A stretch of DNA of 64,000 bases from NCBI GenBank assembly GCA_016720345.1, contig JADKKV010000007.1:62001-126000 (forward strand). Reading direction: 5' to 3'. Source of the stretch: Thermomonas sp. Its GTDB lineage: Bacteria; Pseudomonadota; Gammaproteobacteria; Xanthomonadales; Xanthomonadaceae. Below, piece after piece: positions 36,341 through 45,575 of this stretch (position 1 is the first letter of the stretch; each line of letters opens with the position of its first letter). Under the pieces are notes generated by a model. The model was not told the origin of the DNA. It did no database searches and worked only from the letters and a program-made list of their open reading frames with translations. Made by a program: the position numbers and the translations under genes.

Positions 36341-37102
36341 TCAGGGGCCGGTCGCGGCGTCCGGCTTCGTCGGCTCCGGCGCATCCACCGGTATGTCGTA
36401 CAGCAGGCCGGGGGTGGGTTCTAGCTGCAGGGTGAAATGCCACCATTCCATCGGGTAGTTGCGGAAGCCTTCCGCGGCCATCGCCGCGCGCAGGCGGTCG
36501 CGGTTGCGGCGCTGCAGCGCGGTCACTTCGGCTGAATCGGTATTGGCGCGGGTGCCGAAGAAATCGAAGTCCGTGCCCATGTCCACGGCCCGGCACGCGG
36601 CATCGTCGGCATCGCATTGCAGCAGGGTGAGGTCGACCGTGGCCCCGCGGCTGTGCCCGGAAACCGGTGCGATGTAGCCGTCCAGCAACTGCGGCTTGTC
36701 GAAATCCGGATAGTGCCTGGCCTTGGTCGCGAGGTCCGCGGGGTCGTTCGCCCAGCGCATGAAATGCGCGACCGCGCGCGTCGGGCGGTAGCAGTCGAAG
36801 ATGCGCAGCCGCTGGTGGCTTTCGCGCAGGCGGCGCTCGACCCGCGCCAGCGCCTCGGCGGCCTCGCGCTTGAGCCAGCAGTGCGGCGCCAGGTAGCCAT
36901 CGACGCGGGTGCCGACGAAGTTGTCGCTGCCGAAGTAGCGGATGTCCTGGTCGATGTCCGGCACCACCGTGCGGATGGCGACCATGCCCGCCTCCCGCAT
37001 GGTCGCGGCCGGGGACAGCACCGGGCCCGCGGGCCTGGCCACGCTGGCGCAGCCGATCGCCGCCAGCAGCAACGTCGCCGCCAGCGCCAGCCGCCTAGTC
37101 AC
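36341..37102 (-). CDS. VanX-type D-alanyl-D-alanine dipeptidase, lipoprotein
   Basis: 253 residues. The signal with lipobox AAIGC (Cys18) indicates an exported lipoprotein, whereas VanX of resistance operons is cytoplasmic. The M15D metallopeptidase ligands are complete: His150 and Asp157 in SGHSRGATVDLTL, and Glu219-x-x-His222 in MEWWHF, with the transition-state Arg in DCYRPTRAV. It should release D-Ala from D-Ala-D-Ala. The GTG start overlaps the upstream serine-hydrolase stop by 8 nt, so the two are translated together. Confidence 0.88.
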   Translation of the reverse strand: MTRRLALAATLLLAAIGCASVARPAGPVLSPAATMREAGMVAIRTVVPDIDQDIRYFGSDNFVGTRVDGYLAPHCWLKREAAEALARVERRLRESHQRLRIFDCYRPTRAVAHFMRWANDPADLATKARHYPDFDKPQLLDGYIAPVSGHSRGATVDLTLLQCDADDAACRAVDMGTDFDFFGTRANTDSAEVTALQRRNRDRLRAAMAAEGFRNYPMEWWHFTLQLEPTPGLLYDIPVDAPEPTKPDAATGP

Positions 37103-38744
37103 AGCGACCGACCCAGGCGAACGCGAGGTGTTCGTAGTCCGAACTGAAATCGCCGTCCGGGTTGAGCTTGGCCATCCGCAGCTGGCGCGCGTCGCCGCTG
37201 CCGCTGAAGTCGAGCCAGGCGTGCTCGTCCACCGCGATGTCGTCCCAGCGAAGCACGTGGCGCCCATCCAGCGTGCCGATCTTGCCGTGCATCTTCGGCG
37301 ACTTCAGCGAACGCCATTCGACGCCGTCGCCGACCGCGCACACGCGCACGTCGCCGAACCACGGGTCGCGCCAGATGCCGAGCCAGTCGCGCAGCGCCGA
37401 CGCCGCCACCGGCTTGCGAGCGCCGATGTCGGGCAGTGCGGGCGTGGCCCCCGCTGCGGCGGTGGCGGGCTTCGCCAGTTCGTCGGCATAACCCGCGACC
37501 CCCAACGACCTTTCCGGCGCGGTGAACAGCTTGAGCAGGACCTGGCCGAGCACGCCGCGCGCGCGGTCGCCATCGCCGTTGATCATCAGCACGAAGCCGG
37601 ACCTGCGGTCCGGGACCAGCATCATCATCGAGTACATCCCGCCGAGGGTGCCGGTGTGCGAAACCGTCCACGCGCCGTCGGCGTCGGCCAGCCGGAAGCC
37701 GTAGGCATAGGCATGGAAGTGGGTGTTGTCCCAGCGCCTGCGCTGCGCGGAGATCGGCATCGGCGTGCGTGGCTTCCACAGTTCCGCGCGCTGCACATCG
37801 CCCAGCCATGCCTTCTGTGCCTCGCCCGGCTGCAGCCAGTTGCGGGCCCAGGCCAGCATGTCGTCGAGGTTGCAGCGGATGCCGCCGGCCGCGGCCGAGG
37901 CGATTTCCGGGACCGTTGCGGCATCGCGGCGCATCGCCACGTTGCGGTCGCCGTCGCGCATGTGCGGTTGCGCCACGCTGCCCGCCGCGGCCACGCTGAA
38001 TTCGCCGACCCGGCAGCCGTCAAGCCCGAGCGGGGCGAACAGTTCGCGGCGCACCAGTTCTTCGTACGATGCGCCGCCGGCCGCCGCGGCAACCTGCCCC
38101 GCCACCACGTACAGCAGGTTGTCGTAGGCATAGCCGGAACGGAACCCGTAGGCCGGCCTGATGTGGCGCAGGCCACGCAGGATGTCGTCGCGGCTGAACA
38201 GGTTCGGTTCCGGCCACAGCATCAGGTCGCCGCCGCCCTCGGGCAGGCCGCTGTTGTGCACCAGCAGGTCGCCGACGGTGATGTGCGCGGTGACCCACGG
38301 ATCGTGCATCGCGAAGTCCGGCAGGTGCTTCACCACCGGGTCGTCCCAGCGCAGCCTGCCCTGCTGCACCAGCCGTGCAAGTACCGCCGCGGTCATCGCC
38401 TTGCTGTTGGAGGCGATCTTGAACAGCGTCCGCGTGGTCACCGGATCGCCGGAGCCGGCGACGGTCTCGCCATGGCCGCGTGCATAGATGATCCTGCCGT
38501 CGTCGATCACCCCGACCGCGATCCCGGGCAGCTGGTAGCGCTCGATGGTCGCGCGTACCGCGGCGTCGATCGCTTCCGGGGCCGGACCTGCCGGCCGCAC
38601 CCCCGCGTGGGCCGCCGCTGCCAGCGCGAGCCCAGGCGCGAGCAAGCACCGCAACAGCGTGCGCAGCCGGGTCCGCACAGGCGCACGCACGGCGACCCGC
38701 TGCGCGGCGGTGTACGTAAGCAGGGGCAGGCACGAGGCAGTCAT
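37095..38744 (-). CDS. Exported beta-lactamase-fold serine hydrolase (class C/DD-peptidase-like)
   Basis: 549 residues. An Arg-rich N-terminus leads to the signal segment LLRCLLAPGLALAAAAHA. The catalytic domain has SxxK as SNSK, YxN as YDN, and an HTG triad in SHTGTLGG, in the order of class C beta-lactamases and R61-type DD-peptidases. A C-terminal extension of about 150 residues (from about 400) forms a lipocalin-like or beta-rich domain common in this family. Coupling to a VanX-type dipeptidase points to cell-wall peptides rather than drug resistance, but substrate is not proven. Confidence 0.85.
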   Translation of the reverse strand: MTASCLPLLTYTAAQRVAVRAPVRTRLRTLLRCLLAPGLALAAAAHAGVRPAGPAPEAIDAAVRATIERYQLPGIAVGVIDDGRIIYARGHGETVAGSGDPVTTRTLFKIASNSKAMTAAVLARLVQQGRLRWDDPVVKHLPDFAMHDPWVTAHITVGDLLVHNSGLPEGGGDLMLWPEPNLFSRDDILRGLRHIRPAYGFRSGYAYDNLLYVVAGQVAAAAGGASYEELVRRELFAPLGLDGCRVGEFSVAAAGSVAQPHMRDGDRNVAMRRDAATVPEIASAAAGGIRCNLDDMLAWARNWLQPGEAQKAWLGDVQRAELWKPRTPMPISAQRRRWDNTHFHAYAYGFRLADADGAWTVSHTGTLGGMYSMMMLVPDRRSGFVLMINGDGDRARGVLGQVLLKLFTAPERSLGVAGYADELAKPATAAAGATPALPDIGARKPVAASALRDWLGIWRDPWFGDVRVCAVGDGVEWRSLKSPKMHGKIGTLDGRHVLRWDDIAVDEHAWLDFSGSGDARQLRMAKLNPDGDFSSDYEHLAFAWVGRCD

Positions 38745-38821
38745 GGCATGGCCGGTCGGATGGCGAATGGCTGGCTGCCGATGATCGCACCGGCGGGCGT
38801 GCCGCGAGCCGCCTTCGGCAA

Positions 38822-38850
38822 GAAAACGGCGGCCCGGGGAAGGGCCGCCG
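38822..38850 (-). terminator. Terminator of the TonB-dependent receptor gene
   Basis: Stem CGGCGGCCC/GGGCCGCCG with a 6-nt loop, followed on the minus strand by TTTTCTT. It lies 51 nt after the receptor stop and before the serine-hydrolase gene, so that pair has its own promoter or depends on read-through. Confidence 0.7.
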
Positions 38851-38901
38851 GAAGTGACCGGGACGCGGGGCGTGGTACCGGCACCCCGAGCCGTGTTCGG
38901 G

Positions 38902-41901
38902 TCAGAACGTGTAGGTGACGACCAGCTGCATGTAGCGCGGGGACTGCCAGACGGTGCCCTCGCCGAAATAGGGGAGCCTGGTCCCGGGTGTGCTTTCGTA
39001 GCGGGAATGGACGTTGACGAGCGGTTGGCTGTCGAGCAGGTTGAACACCGAGAACCGCGCCTTCAGGTCGATGTCCTCGACCGGGAACGTCCACGTCACG
39101 TTGGCGCCCAGGTTGGTCACCCACGGCATGCGCCCGTAGGCGCCGCGCTCGGTGTACACCAGCTCGCGGTTAAGGCTGGAGCAGTTCGCCACGCACAACC
39201 AACCCGAACCGCCGCCACTGAACTCGCTGGGACCGCCGGCGCTGCGGTTGTCGTTGGGCCAGCGCACTCCGAATGCGGTGATCGGCCCGCCCGACCGGGC
39301 CGACAGGGTGGCGCCGAAGCTCCACATGTCGTTGAGCTTGAAGCTGCCGCGCAGCTTGATCTGATGGCGATAGTCGTTGAACAGGACGCCGTAGCGTTCG
39401 TTGACCGCCGGATGATCGTAGTACTGCACCAGGTTGGTATCGGCGTAGCCGGTATCCGAATTCACCGGGCCTTCGACGTTGCCCTCGGACCTGGACCACA
39501 GGTAGCTGGCGTTGAACGACCAGGTGTCGTCCCACGCGCGGTCGAGTTGGAACTCGACTGCCTTGTAGGTCCGCCTGGGCTCCTTGTAGCCCATGATCGT
39601 GCCGCTGCCGAGGGCCTTGTAGCCGTCCTGCGAGTTGTCGAACGTGACCCAGTCATTCGTGTCCGGGCACCAGAGGGTGTTGGTTTCGCCGGGGTTGATG
39701 ATCGGCCAGTCGCCGGAGTACCAGGGGCAGCCTTCGACGTGGTTGATGCGCACGTCCTCCACCGCGCGGGTCACCCTGCGATAGGTGGCGTTGACGCCAT
39801 ACGACCATTCCGGGTTGATCGCGCGCTGGAAGCCGAGGATGAATTCATCCTGGAACACCTGCTTCAGGTCACGGGCGACCGCGGTGCGGACGTCGTCCGG
39901 CGCGGGGGCATTGCCGTCGGTATTGACCGCGCCGATCTGCGGGCCGAGGTCCGGGGCGAGGTAGGTGCCGCCGGTGATCGGGTCCTGCATCTCGGTCCAG
40001 CCATCCAGCACGTAGTAGGTGTGCTCGTCGGTGGTGCCGCCACCGAAGTAATCGGTGAGCTTGTTGGTCAGCGGCAGGTAGTAGCGGCCGGCGTTGCCGA
40101 ACACCTTGGTGGTGCCATCGCCGTTCATGTCCCAGCTGAAACCCAGCCGCGGCGAGACCATGTCGCCGAAATCGGCCTCGGCGAAGGTCGCGCCCGAGGC
40201 GAGCTTGTTGTGGAACTTGTCGAAGCGCACGCCGAGGCTCAGCAGCAGGTTCGCGGTGACGTTCCAGTTGTCCTCCAGGTAGAGCGCCTGCGCTTCGGTG
40301 GTGACCGGGGCGCCGGTGATGTAGCGGCGCGCATCGACGATGCGGGTGACCCCGACCGGCACCAGCGCGCCATTCGGAAGCTGGGCACCGGCGTTCGCCG
40401 CCTGCGCCTGGTAGCTAACGCCGTCGCCCGGATACACCACCGAACTGTCGGAATCCATGACCTCCTGGTCCAGGCCGAAGCGCAGCTGGTGGTCGCCGAG
40501 GGTCCACTCGAAATCGAGGCGCGCGGCCTCCCGCTTGTCGTAGCGGCTGCTGATGCTGCTGTCGGTCGGATGGCATCCTTCCGGGGTCGTCTCCGCGCCG
40601 AACCTCGCGGTATAGCTGCTGGAGCGGGTGACGATGCTGCAGTCGGGATCCGACGGGCTGCCGCTGAGCGCGCTGCGCTTGTTGACGCCGTACATCGCCT
40701 TGGCGACGAAGGTGTCGGTGAAATGGCCGGTGTAGGTCAGCGACCAGTTGTCCCCGCCCGAGCCCGACGAGCTTTCGCCCTTCTTGGCGCCCAGCGTGGC
40801 GGTGTCCCAGGTGTATCGATAGTTGCTGGTGACCGAGTCGGCCTTGTCGGAGAACGCAAGCAACTCCAGCAGGTGGTCGTCGTTGATTCGCCAGTCGAAC
40901 TTCGCGCCCCAGAAGTCGTTGTCGCTTTCGGTGTACCAGGCCTGGGTGGTGTCGATGTCCCTGGGGCTGCTGTCGCGCTTCTCGTACATGGCGAAGAAGA
41001 ACAGCCGGTCCTTCACGATCGGGCCCGACGCCCACAGGTTGGCCTTGTAGAACGGGCTGGCGTCGCGACTGGTGCGGTTGCGTTCGTCGAGGGTGCCGTC
41101 GCTGTGGAAATGGTCCTCCCGCTCCGCCTCCCAGGCCGCGGGTTCGAACGTGAACTCGACCCCGGCGTGGAACTCGTTGCCACCCGAGCGCGTCACCGCA
41201 TTGATGACGCCACCGGTGCTTCGGCCGAATTCGGCCGAATAGCCGCCGGTCTTGACCTGGAATTCCTGGTAGAACGCGAACGGCACCGACGAGAACCCCT
41301 GGCGCCGATACGGGTCGGTGACATTGAGGCCGTTGATGTAGACGGCGTTCTCGGCCACCGACGAACCGCCGAATGTCAGGCCGCCGAAGGTCGCGCCGGA
41401 TGCGACCACGCCGGGCGCCAGCAATGCGACCGAACCCAGGGTCTGGTCCACCGGGACCCGCGCCAGTTCCTCGCGGCTGATGTTGGTGGCGCTCTCGGTG
41501 GAATAGACGTCCACCCGGTTGACCACCCGCGAACCCAGCACCTGCACGGCGTCGAGGTTGGCCACCCCACCCTCGCTGCCGAGGTTGATGGTCGCGGTGC
41601 CGCCCAACGGCACGCTGACCTGCAAGGCCTGGCCAACGCCCTGGCCTGCGCGCGTCACCTGCAGGCTGTATTCGCCCACCGGCAACTGGCTGAGGCGGTA
41701 GCTGCCGTCCGCACCCACGGTCACCGTGCGGCTGGCGCCGGTGGCGCTGTTGACGAGGGTGATCTGGTCGCCGGCGCTGGCGCGCCCGGCAACCGAACCG
41801 GTCGCGCTCTGGGCGTGGGCCGGCGCCAGTGCCAGCGACGCCAGGCAGGCGCCCATCGCCATGCCGAGTATGGATTTGCGCAAATTGCGGGTGCTGCCCA
41901 T
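38902..41901 (-). CDS. TonB-dependent receptor, Oar-like with carboxypeptidase-regulatory domain
   Basis: 999 residues. A signal peptide (ILGMAMGACLASLALAPAHA) is followed by a CarboxypepD-reg beta-sandwich (about residues 35-105). A TonB-box-like LDAVQVLGSR precedes the plug domain (about 125-240, with YINGLNVTDPYR). A long beta-barrel ends in VVTYTF, whose terminal Phe is the outer-membrane sorting signal. The Oar/CarboxypepD-reg type is abundant in xanthomonads and often takes up peptides. It faces the NlpC/P60 gene across one AT-rich 200-bp region, suggesting shared control with the peptidoglycan-peptide genes. Confidence 0.92.
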   Translation of the reverse strand: MGSTRNLRKSILGMAMGACLASLALAPAHAQSATGSVAGRASAGDQITLVNSATGASRTVTVGADGSYRLSQLPVGEYSLQVTRAGQGVGQALQVSVPLGGTATINLGSEGGVANLDAVQVLGSRVVNRVDVYSTESATNISREELARVPVDQTLGSVALLAPGVVASGATFGGLTFGGSSVAENAVYINGLNVTDPYRRQGFSSVPFAFYQEFQVKTGGYSAEFGRSTGGVINAVTRSGGNEFHAGVEFTFEPAAWEAEREDHFHSDGTLDERNRTSRDASPFYKANLWASGPIVKDRLFFFAMYEKRDSSPRDIDTTQAWYTESDNDFWGAKFDWRINDDHLLELLAFSDKADSVTSNYRYTWDTATLGAKKGESSSGSGGDNWSLTYTGHFTDTFVAKAMYGVNKRSALSGSPSDPDCSIVTRSSSYTARFGAETTPEGCHPTDSSISSRYDKREAARLDFEWTLGDHQLRFGLDQEVMDSDSSVVYPGDGVSYQAQAANAGAQLPNGALVPVGVTRIVDARRYITGAPVTTEAQALYLEDNWNVTANLLLSLGVRFDKFHNKLASGATFAEADFGDMVSPRLGFSWDMNGDGTTKVFGNAGRYYLPLTNKLTDYFGGGTTDEHTYYVLDGWTEMQDPITGGTYLAPDLGPQIGAVNTDGNAPAPDDVRTAVARDLKQVFQDEFILGFQRAINPEWSYGVNATYRRVTRAVEDVRINHVEGCPWYSGDWPIINPGETNTLWCPDTNDWVTFDNSQDGYKALGSGTIMGYKEPRRTYKAVEFQLDRAWDDTWSFNASYLWSRSEGNVEGPVNSDTGYADTNLVQYYDHPAVNERYGVLFNDYRHQIKLRGSFKLNDMWSFGATLSARSGGPITAFGVRWPNDNRSAGGPSEFSGGGSGWLCVANCSSLNRELVYTERGAYGRMPWVTNLGANVTWTFPVEDIDLKARFSVFNLLDSQPLVNVHSRYESTPGTRLPYFGEGTVWQSPRYMQLVVTYTF

Positions 41902-42101
41902 GAACCTCTCCCCGGTCGTGGTCGTGATCGTGCCGGCCGCCCGAAAGCCGCTGCGCCGGCAGAGTGGCGCCTGTTTAACACGCAGGAAAGGGCTGGTCAA
42001 TAATTTATTCCTGTCGTATAAATACAATGAATTACCTATTCCGCAGTGCACAAAACCGCGCGACGTGCGGCGCCGTGGCAAGCTGGAAAAAAGGCAACCG
42101 A
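41902..42101. promoter_or_regulatory. AT-rich divergent control region, receptor and peptidase operons
   Basis: The only low-GC stretch for many kilobases. Minus strand: TTGACC (41995-42000) then TAAACA (41972-41977) at 17 nt, a plausible receptor promoter. Plus strand: TATAAA at 42017-42022. ATTTAT-9 nt-ATAAAT (42003-42023) is an inverted repeat at the right place to be an operator, perhaps for the RpiR-type regulator encoded downstream. Confidence 0.45.
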
Positions 42102-43547
42102 ATGACCCACGTACCCCACCCGACCCACGTGCGCCCCGCATTGCGGACCCTGGTGCTGGCGCTGGCGCTGCTGGCATTGCCCGGGACCGCCCGCGAGCAG
42201 GCGCAGGCCGCGCGCGCCGCCACGCTGCCGATTCCCGCCAGCGGCGTGATCGGCGTCGAAGACGCCTACCTGGCAGCGGATTTCTGGATCGAACGCGCGC
42301 CCGCGCCCGATGCGGTACTGATGCCGCGTGCGGCGATCGACGCCCGCAACGCGCGCCTGCTGCGCGAAGACGCCTCGATGCACGACCTTGCCGCGCTGGC
42401 GGATACGCTGGCGCGGGCACAGGTCGTCGGCTGGATCGACGGCCTCGCCTCGCCGCCGACGAAACCGCTGTGGGACGAGGCAGGCAAGCCGGTGCCTGCG
42501 GCGACGCTGCAGGAAATCCTGGCCAACCGCGCGCTGGAGGAGATCCCCGACGTGCAGCGGAGCCGCTTCGGATTGGCGGTCGAACGCGCCGCCATGCGCG
42601 CGTTCCCGACCCGCCTGCGGGTGTTCAATCGCCAGGGCGAAACCGACATCGACCGCTTCCAGGAAAGCGCGCTGTTCCCGGGCGACGCGGTGGCGATCGC
42701 GCATGCCAGCCGGGACGGGCAATGGCTGTTCGTGGTCAGCGCCCGCTATGCCGCCTGGGTGGAAGCGAAGGCGATCGCGGAAGGCAGCCGCGATGCGGTG
42801 CTGGGCCATGGCCAGCGCACGCCGTTCCGCGTGATCACCGGCGCCAAGCCGCGCACCGTCCACACCCGCGAGGAACCGCGCGTATCCGAACTGCAACTGG
42901 ACATGGGCACGCGCATCCCGCTGGCCGGTGTCGCCCCGGACCAGCCGGTCAACGGCCAGCATCCATATGCCGCGTGGATCCTCGAGTTGCCCGTGCGCGG
43001 CGCCGATGGGCGACTCGGCTTCGCGCCTGCGCTGCTGCAACGCAATTCCGACAGCGCCGCCGACGTCCTGCCGCTGACCCGCGCGAATCTCATCCGCCAG
43101 GCATTCAGGTTCCTTGGCGAGCGCTATGGCTGGGGCCATGCCTACAACGGCCGCGACTGCAGCGGCTTCGTGTCCGAGGTCTACCGCAGCATGGGCGTGC
43201 AGCTGCCGCGCAACACCAGCGACCAGGCAGTCAGCCCGGTGTTCGCGCGCACCCGCTTCGAACCCGGCGATTCGCGCGAAAAGCGCATGGCCGCGGTCGA
43301 TGCGCTGGACGTGGGCGACCTGATCTACATCCCCGGGCACGTGATGATGTTCCTCGGTCGCATCGACGGCATGCCCTACGTGATCCACGACACCAACGGC
43401 GGCACCATCCTCGGTGCCGACGGCGAACCCCGCTCGCTGCGCCTCAACGGCGTATCGGTGACGCCGCTGCTGCCGCTGCGCTTCGGCGCCGGGCACGATT
43501 ACGTGGACCGCATCACCAACATCGTCAGGGTGGCAGCGCCGCAATGA
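42102..43547 (+). CDS. Exported NlpC/P60 (C40) peptidase with SH3-like domains
   Basis: 481 residues. The signal segment LRTLVLALALLALPGTA gives a periplasmic product. Residues about 150-315 are SH3b-like (WLFVVSARYAAWVEAKAI). The C-terminal papain-like domain has catalytic Cys353 in GRDCSGFVSEVYRSMG, with His413 in PGHVMMFLG and a further His429 in VIHDTNGG. This architecture matches YkfC-type gamma-D-glutamyl-diamino-acid endopeptidases that release L-Ala-D-Glu from stem peptides. Its neighbour, 10 nt downstream, is the epimerase that acts on exactly that dipeptide. ATG 42102 gives the signal peptide. Confidence 0.9.
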   Translation: MTHVPHPTHVRPALRTLVLALALLALPGTAREQAQAARAATLPIPASGVIGVEDAYLAADFWIERAPAPDAVLMPRAAIDARNARLLREDASMHDLAALADTLARAQVVGWIDGLASPPTKPLWDEAGKPVPAATLQEILANRALEEIPDVQRSRFGLAVERAAMRAFPTRLRVFNRQGETDIDRFQESALFPGDAVAIAHASRDGQWLFVVSARYAAWVEAKAIAEGSRDAVLGHGQRTPFRVITGAKPRTVHTREEPRVSELQLDMGTRIPLAGVAPDQPVNGQHPYAAWILELPVRGADGRLGFAPALLQRNSDSAADVLPLTRANLIRQAFRFLGERYGWGHAYNGRDCSGFVSEVYRSMGVQLPRNTSDQAVSPVFARTRFEPGDSREKRMAAVDALDVGDLIYIPGHVMMFLGRIDGMPYVIHDTNGGTILGADGEPRSLRLNGVSVTPLLPLRFGAGHDYVDRITNIVRVAAPQ

Positions 43548-43557
43548 GGACACCCCC

Positions 43558-44663
43558 ATGAAGATCACCGAAATCCGCTTCGGCATGCTGCGCGTGCCGC
43601 TGAAGACGCCGTTCAAGACCGCGCTGCGCACCGTCGAGCAGGTCGAGGACGTGGTGGTGATGGTGCATACCGACAGCGGCCACGTCGGCTACGGCAGCGC
43701 CCCGGCGACCGCGGTGATCACCGGCGATACCCACGGCTCCATCGTTGAGGCGGTGCGCCATTACATCGCCCCGCGCCTGCTCGGCGAGGAGATCGCCAAC
43801 CTCAACCGGGTCACCCACCTGGTGCAGGGCGCGCTGGAAAAGAACACCAGCGCCAAGGCCGCGGTCGAGATCGCGGTGCACGACCTGTGGGGCCAGCTGT
43901 ACGGCGCACCGCTCTACCAGTTGCTGGGCGGCGGCGAACCGGCGATCACCACCGACATCACCATCAGCGTGGACTACATCGACAAGATGGTGGCGGACTC
44001 GCTGGCCGCGGTCGAACGCGGCTTCGAGTCGCTCAAGATCAAGGTCGGCAAGGACATCGGGGTCGATATCGAGCGCACCGGGCGATCCATGCCGCGGTCG
44101 AGGGCCGCGCCCTGCTGCGGCTGGACGCCAACCAGGGCTGGACCCCGAAACAGGCAGTGTTTGCGTTGCAGACGCTGGAGGACGCCGGGGTGAAGCTGGA
44201 ACTGGTCGAACAGCCGGTGAAGGCGCACGACCTGGCCGGCCTGCGCTACGTGACCGAACGCGTGCACACGCCGGTGATGGCCGACGAGAGCGTGTTCGGC
44301 CCGCGCGAGGTGATCGAACTGATCCGCATGCGCGCCGCCGACATCGTCAACATCAAGCTGATGAAGACCGGCGGCATCTCCAACGCGGTGAAGATCGCCG
44401 ACATCTGCGGCCTGTACGGCGTGGACTGCATGATCGGCTGCATGCTCGAGTCCAGCATCGGCGTGGCCGCCGCGGTGCACCTGGCGGTGGCGAAGTCCGA
44501 CGTGATCAGCAAGGTCGACCTCGATGGTCCTTCGCTGTGCCGCCACGACCCGGTGGCCGGGGGCGTGATCTTCAACGAGTCGGAGATCACCGTGACCGAT
44601 GCGCCGGGGCTGGGCATCCGCGCGATCGAGGGCCTGGTGCCGATCGCGGACCGGGCCGCCTGA
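43558..44663 (+). pseudogene. L-Ala-D/L-Glu-type dipeptide epimerase, frameshifted
   Basis: Enolase-superfamily dipeptide epimerase (AEE, YcjG/YkfB type) split between two frames. Frame 1 covers the N-terminus to about residue 175, with the KxK acid/base pair (Lys160 and Lys162 in LKIKVGKD). At GGG 44080-44082 the frame breaks: one extra base restores a continuous protein of about 368 residues containing LDANQGW, LVEQPVK, VMADESVFG and the opposing Lys in NIKLMKTGG, all expected metal or catalytic residues. The shift looks like one lost G in a short G run. Everything else is intact, so a sequencing error or a very recent mutation is more likely than old decay. Without a signal peptide it should be cytoplasmic. 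Confidence 0.88.
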
Positions 44664-44673
44664 GGCACGCACG

Positions 44674-45522
44674 ATGACGGCGCTGGTCAGGATCCGTTCC
44701 GAGCGCGACCGGATGTCGGCGATCGAGCGCCGGATCGCCGACTTCGTGCTGGAGAACGCGCACCTGCTGCGCGACTACTCCTCGCAGCAGCTGGCGGACG
44801 CGCTCGGGATCAGCCAGTCCAGCGTGGTCAAGTTCTGCCAGAAGCAGGGCTTCCGCGGCTATCCCGACCTCAAGCTGTCGATCAACGAGGCGGTGGTGCG
44901 CGCGGACAGCGGCACCGCAGACGCGCTGGCCCACGCGCATGCGGGCGAGCTCCCGCGGCCCGCGGCGGGCCTGTGGCAGCGCAAGTCGGAAGCGGAGCAA
45001 GCCACCCGCCTGATCAACCCGCCCGAGGCGCTGGACGCGGCGGCCACGGCGATCGGCGGCGCGCGCGCGGTGTTCATCATCGGCCTGGGCGAGGACGACA
45101 TCCATGCGCGCGCATTCGCGCTGCGGCTGTCGTTGCTGGGTATCCTGACCGTGCACAACCTCGACCCGGCGCACATGACCGCCAGCCTGTCCGCGGCAGT
45201 GCCCGGCGACGTGCTGCTGGTGTTCTCCGAGCATGGCATGCAACCGGCGCTGTGCCAGCTGAGCCGGCATTTCCGCGCCCACCAGCACGGCAAGGTGGTC
45301 ACCATCACCCGCCACAACTCGAATGCGCTGCGCGCGCACGCGGACATCCCCCTGCTGGTCTCCGCCCACGACGAACGCCCGCACGTCGAACCCCTGCTCT
45401 ACCACTCCGCGCTGCAGCACCTGCTCGACCGCGTCTACATCCGCCTGTGCGAAGCCGACGCCGGCCGCCGCGCGCGCCTGCAGGACAACCTGGTCCGCAT
45501 CCAGCCGCTGCTTGAGTCGTGA
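44674..45522 (+). CDS. MurR/RpiR family transcriptional regulator
   Basis: 282 residues. The N-terminal RpiR helix-turn-helix (MSAIERRIADFVLEN through SSVVKFCQKQGFRGYPDLK) is textbook. The C-terminal SIS domain (about 120-260) begins AVFIIGLGEDDIHARAFA. The usual phosphosugar loop S-x-S-G-x-T is replaced by FSEHGMQPALC, so a sugar-phosphate ligand is doubtful. It sits between the epimerase and an L,D-transpeptidase, and likely controls this operon with a cell-wall-derived ligand (inference). Confidence 0.87.
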   Translation: MTALVRIRSERDRMSAIERRIADFVLENAHLLRDYSSQQLADALGISQSSVVKFCQKQGFRGYPDLKLSINEAVVRADSGTADALAHAHAGELPRPAAGLWQRKSEAEQATRLINPPEALDAAATAIGGARAVFIIGLGEDDIHARAFALRLSLLGILTVHNLDPAHMTASLSAAVPGDVLLVFSEHGMQPALCQLSRHFRAHQHGKVVTITRHNSNALRAHADIPLLVSAHDERPHVEPLLYHSALQHLLDRVYIRLCEADAGRRARLQDNLVRIQPLLES

Positions 45523-45575
45523 CCGGTCTTGCCGGCTTTCCACTACGATCCACCTTCCCCACCCGGAACGCCCGC

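Noticed and set aside
36341-38744. Glycopeptide-resistance (van) cluster
   Set aside because: Only a VanX-type enzyme is present, it is an exported lipoprotein, and no VanH, VanA or VanRS genes are near. Gram-negative cells are not the usual hosts of such resistance.
38854-42003. A 1049-codon open frame opposite the TonB-dependent receptor
   Set aside because: The composition (Val/Gly/His/Asp/Arg) is that of a codon-shadow. The minus strand has a signal peptide, plug, barrel and terminal Phe.
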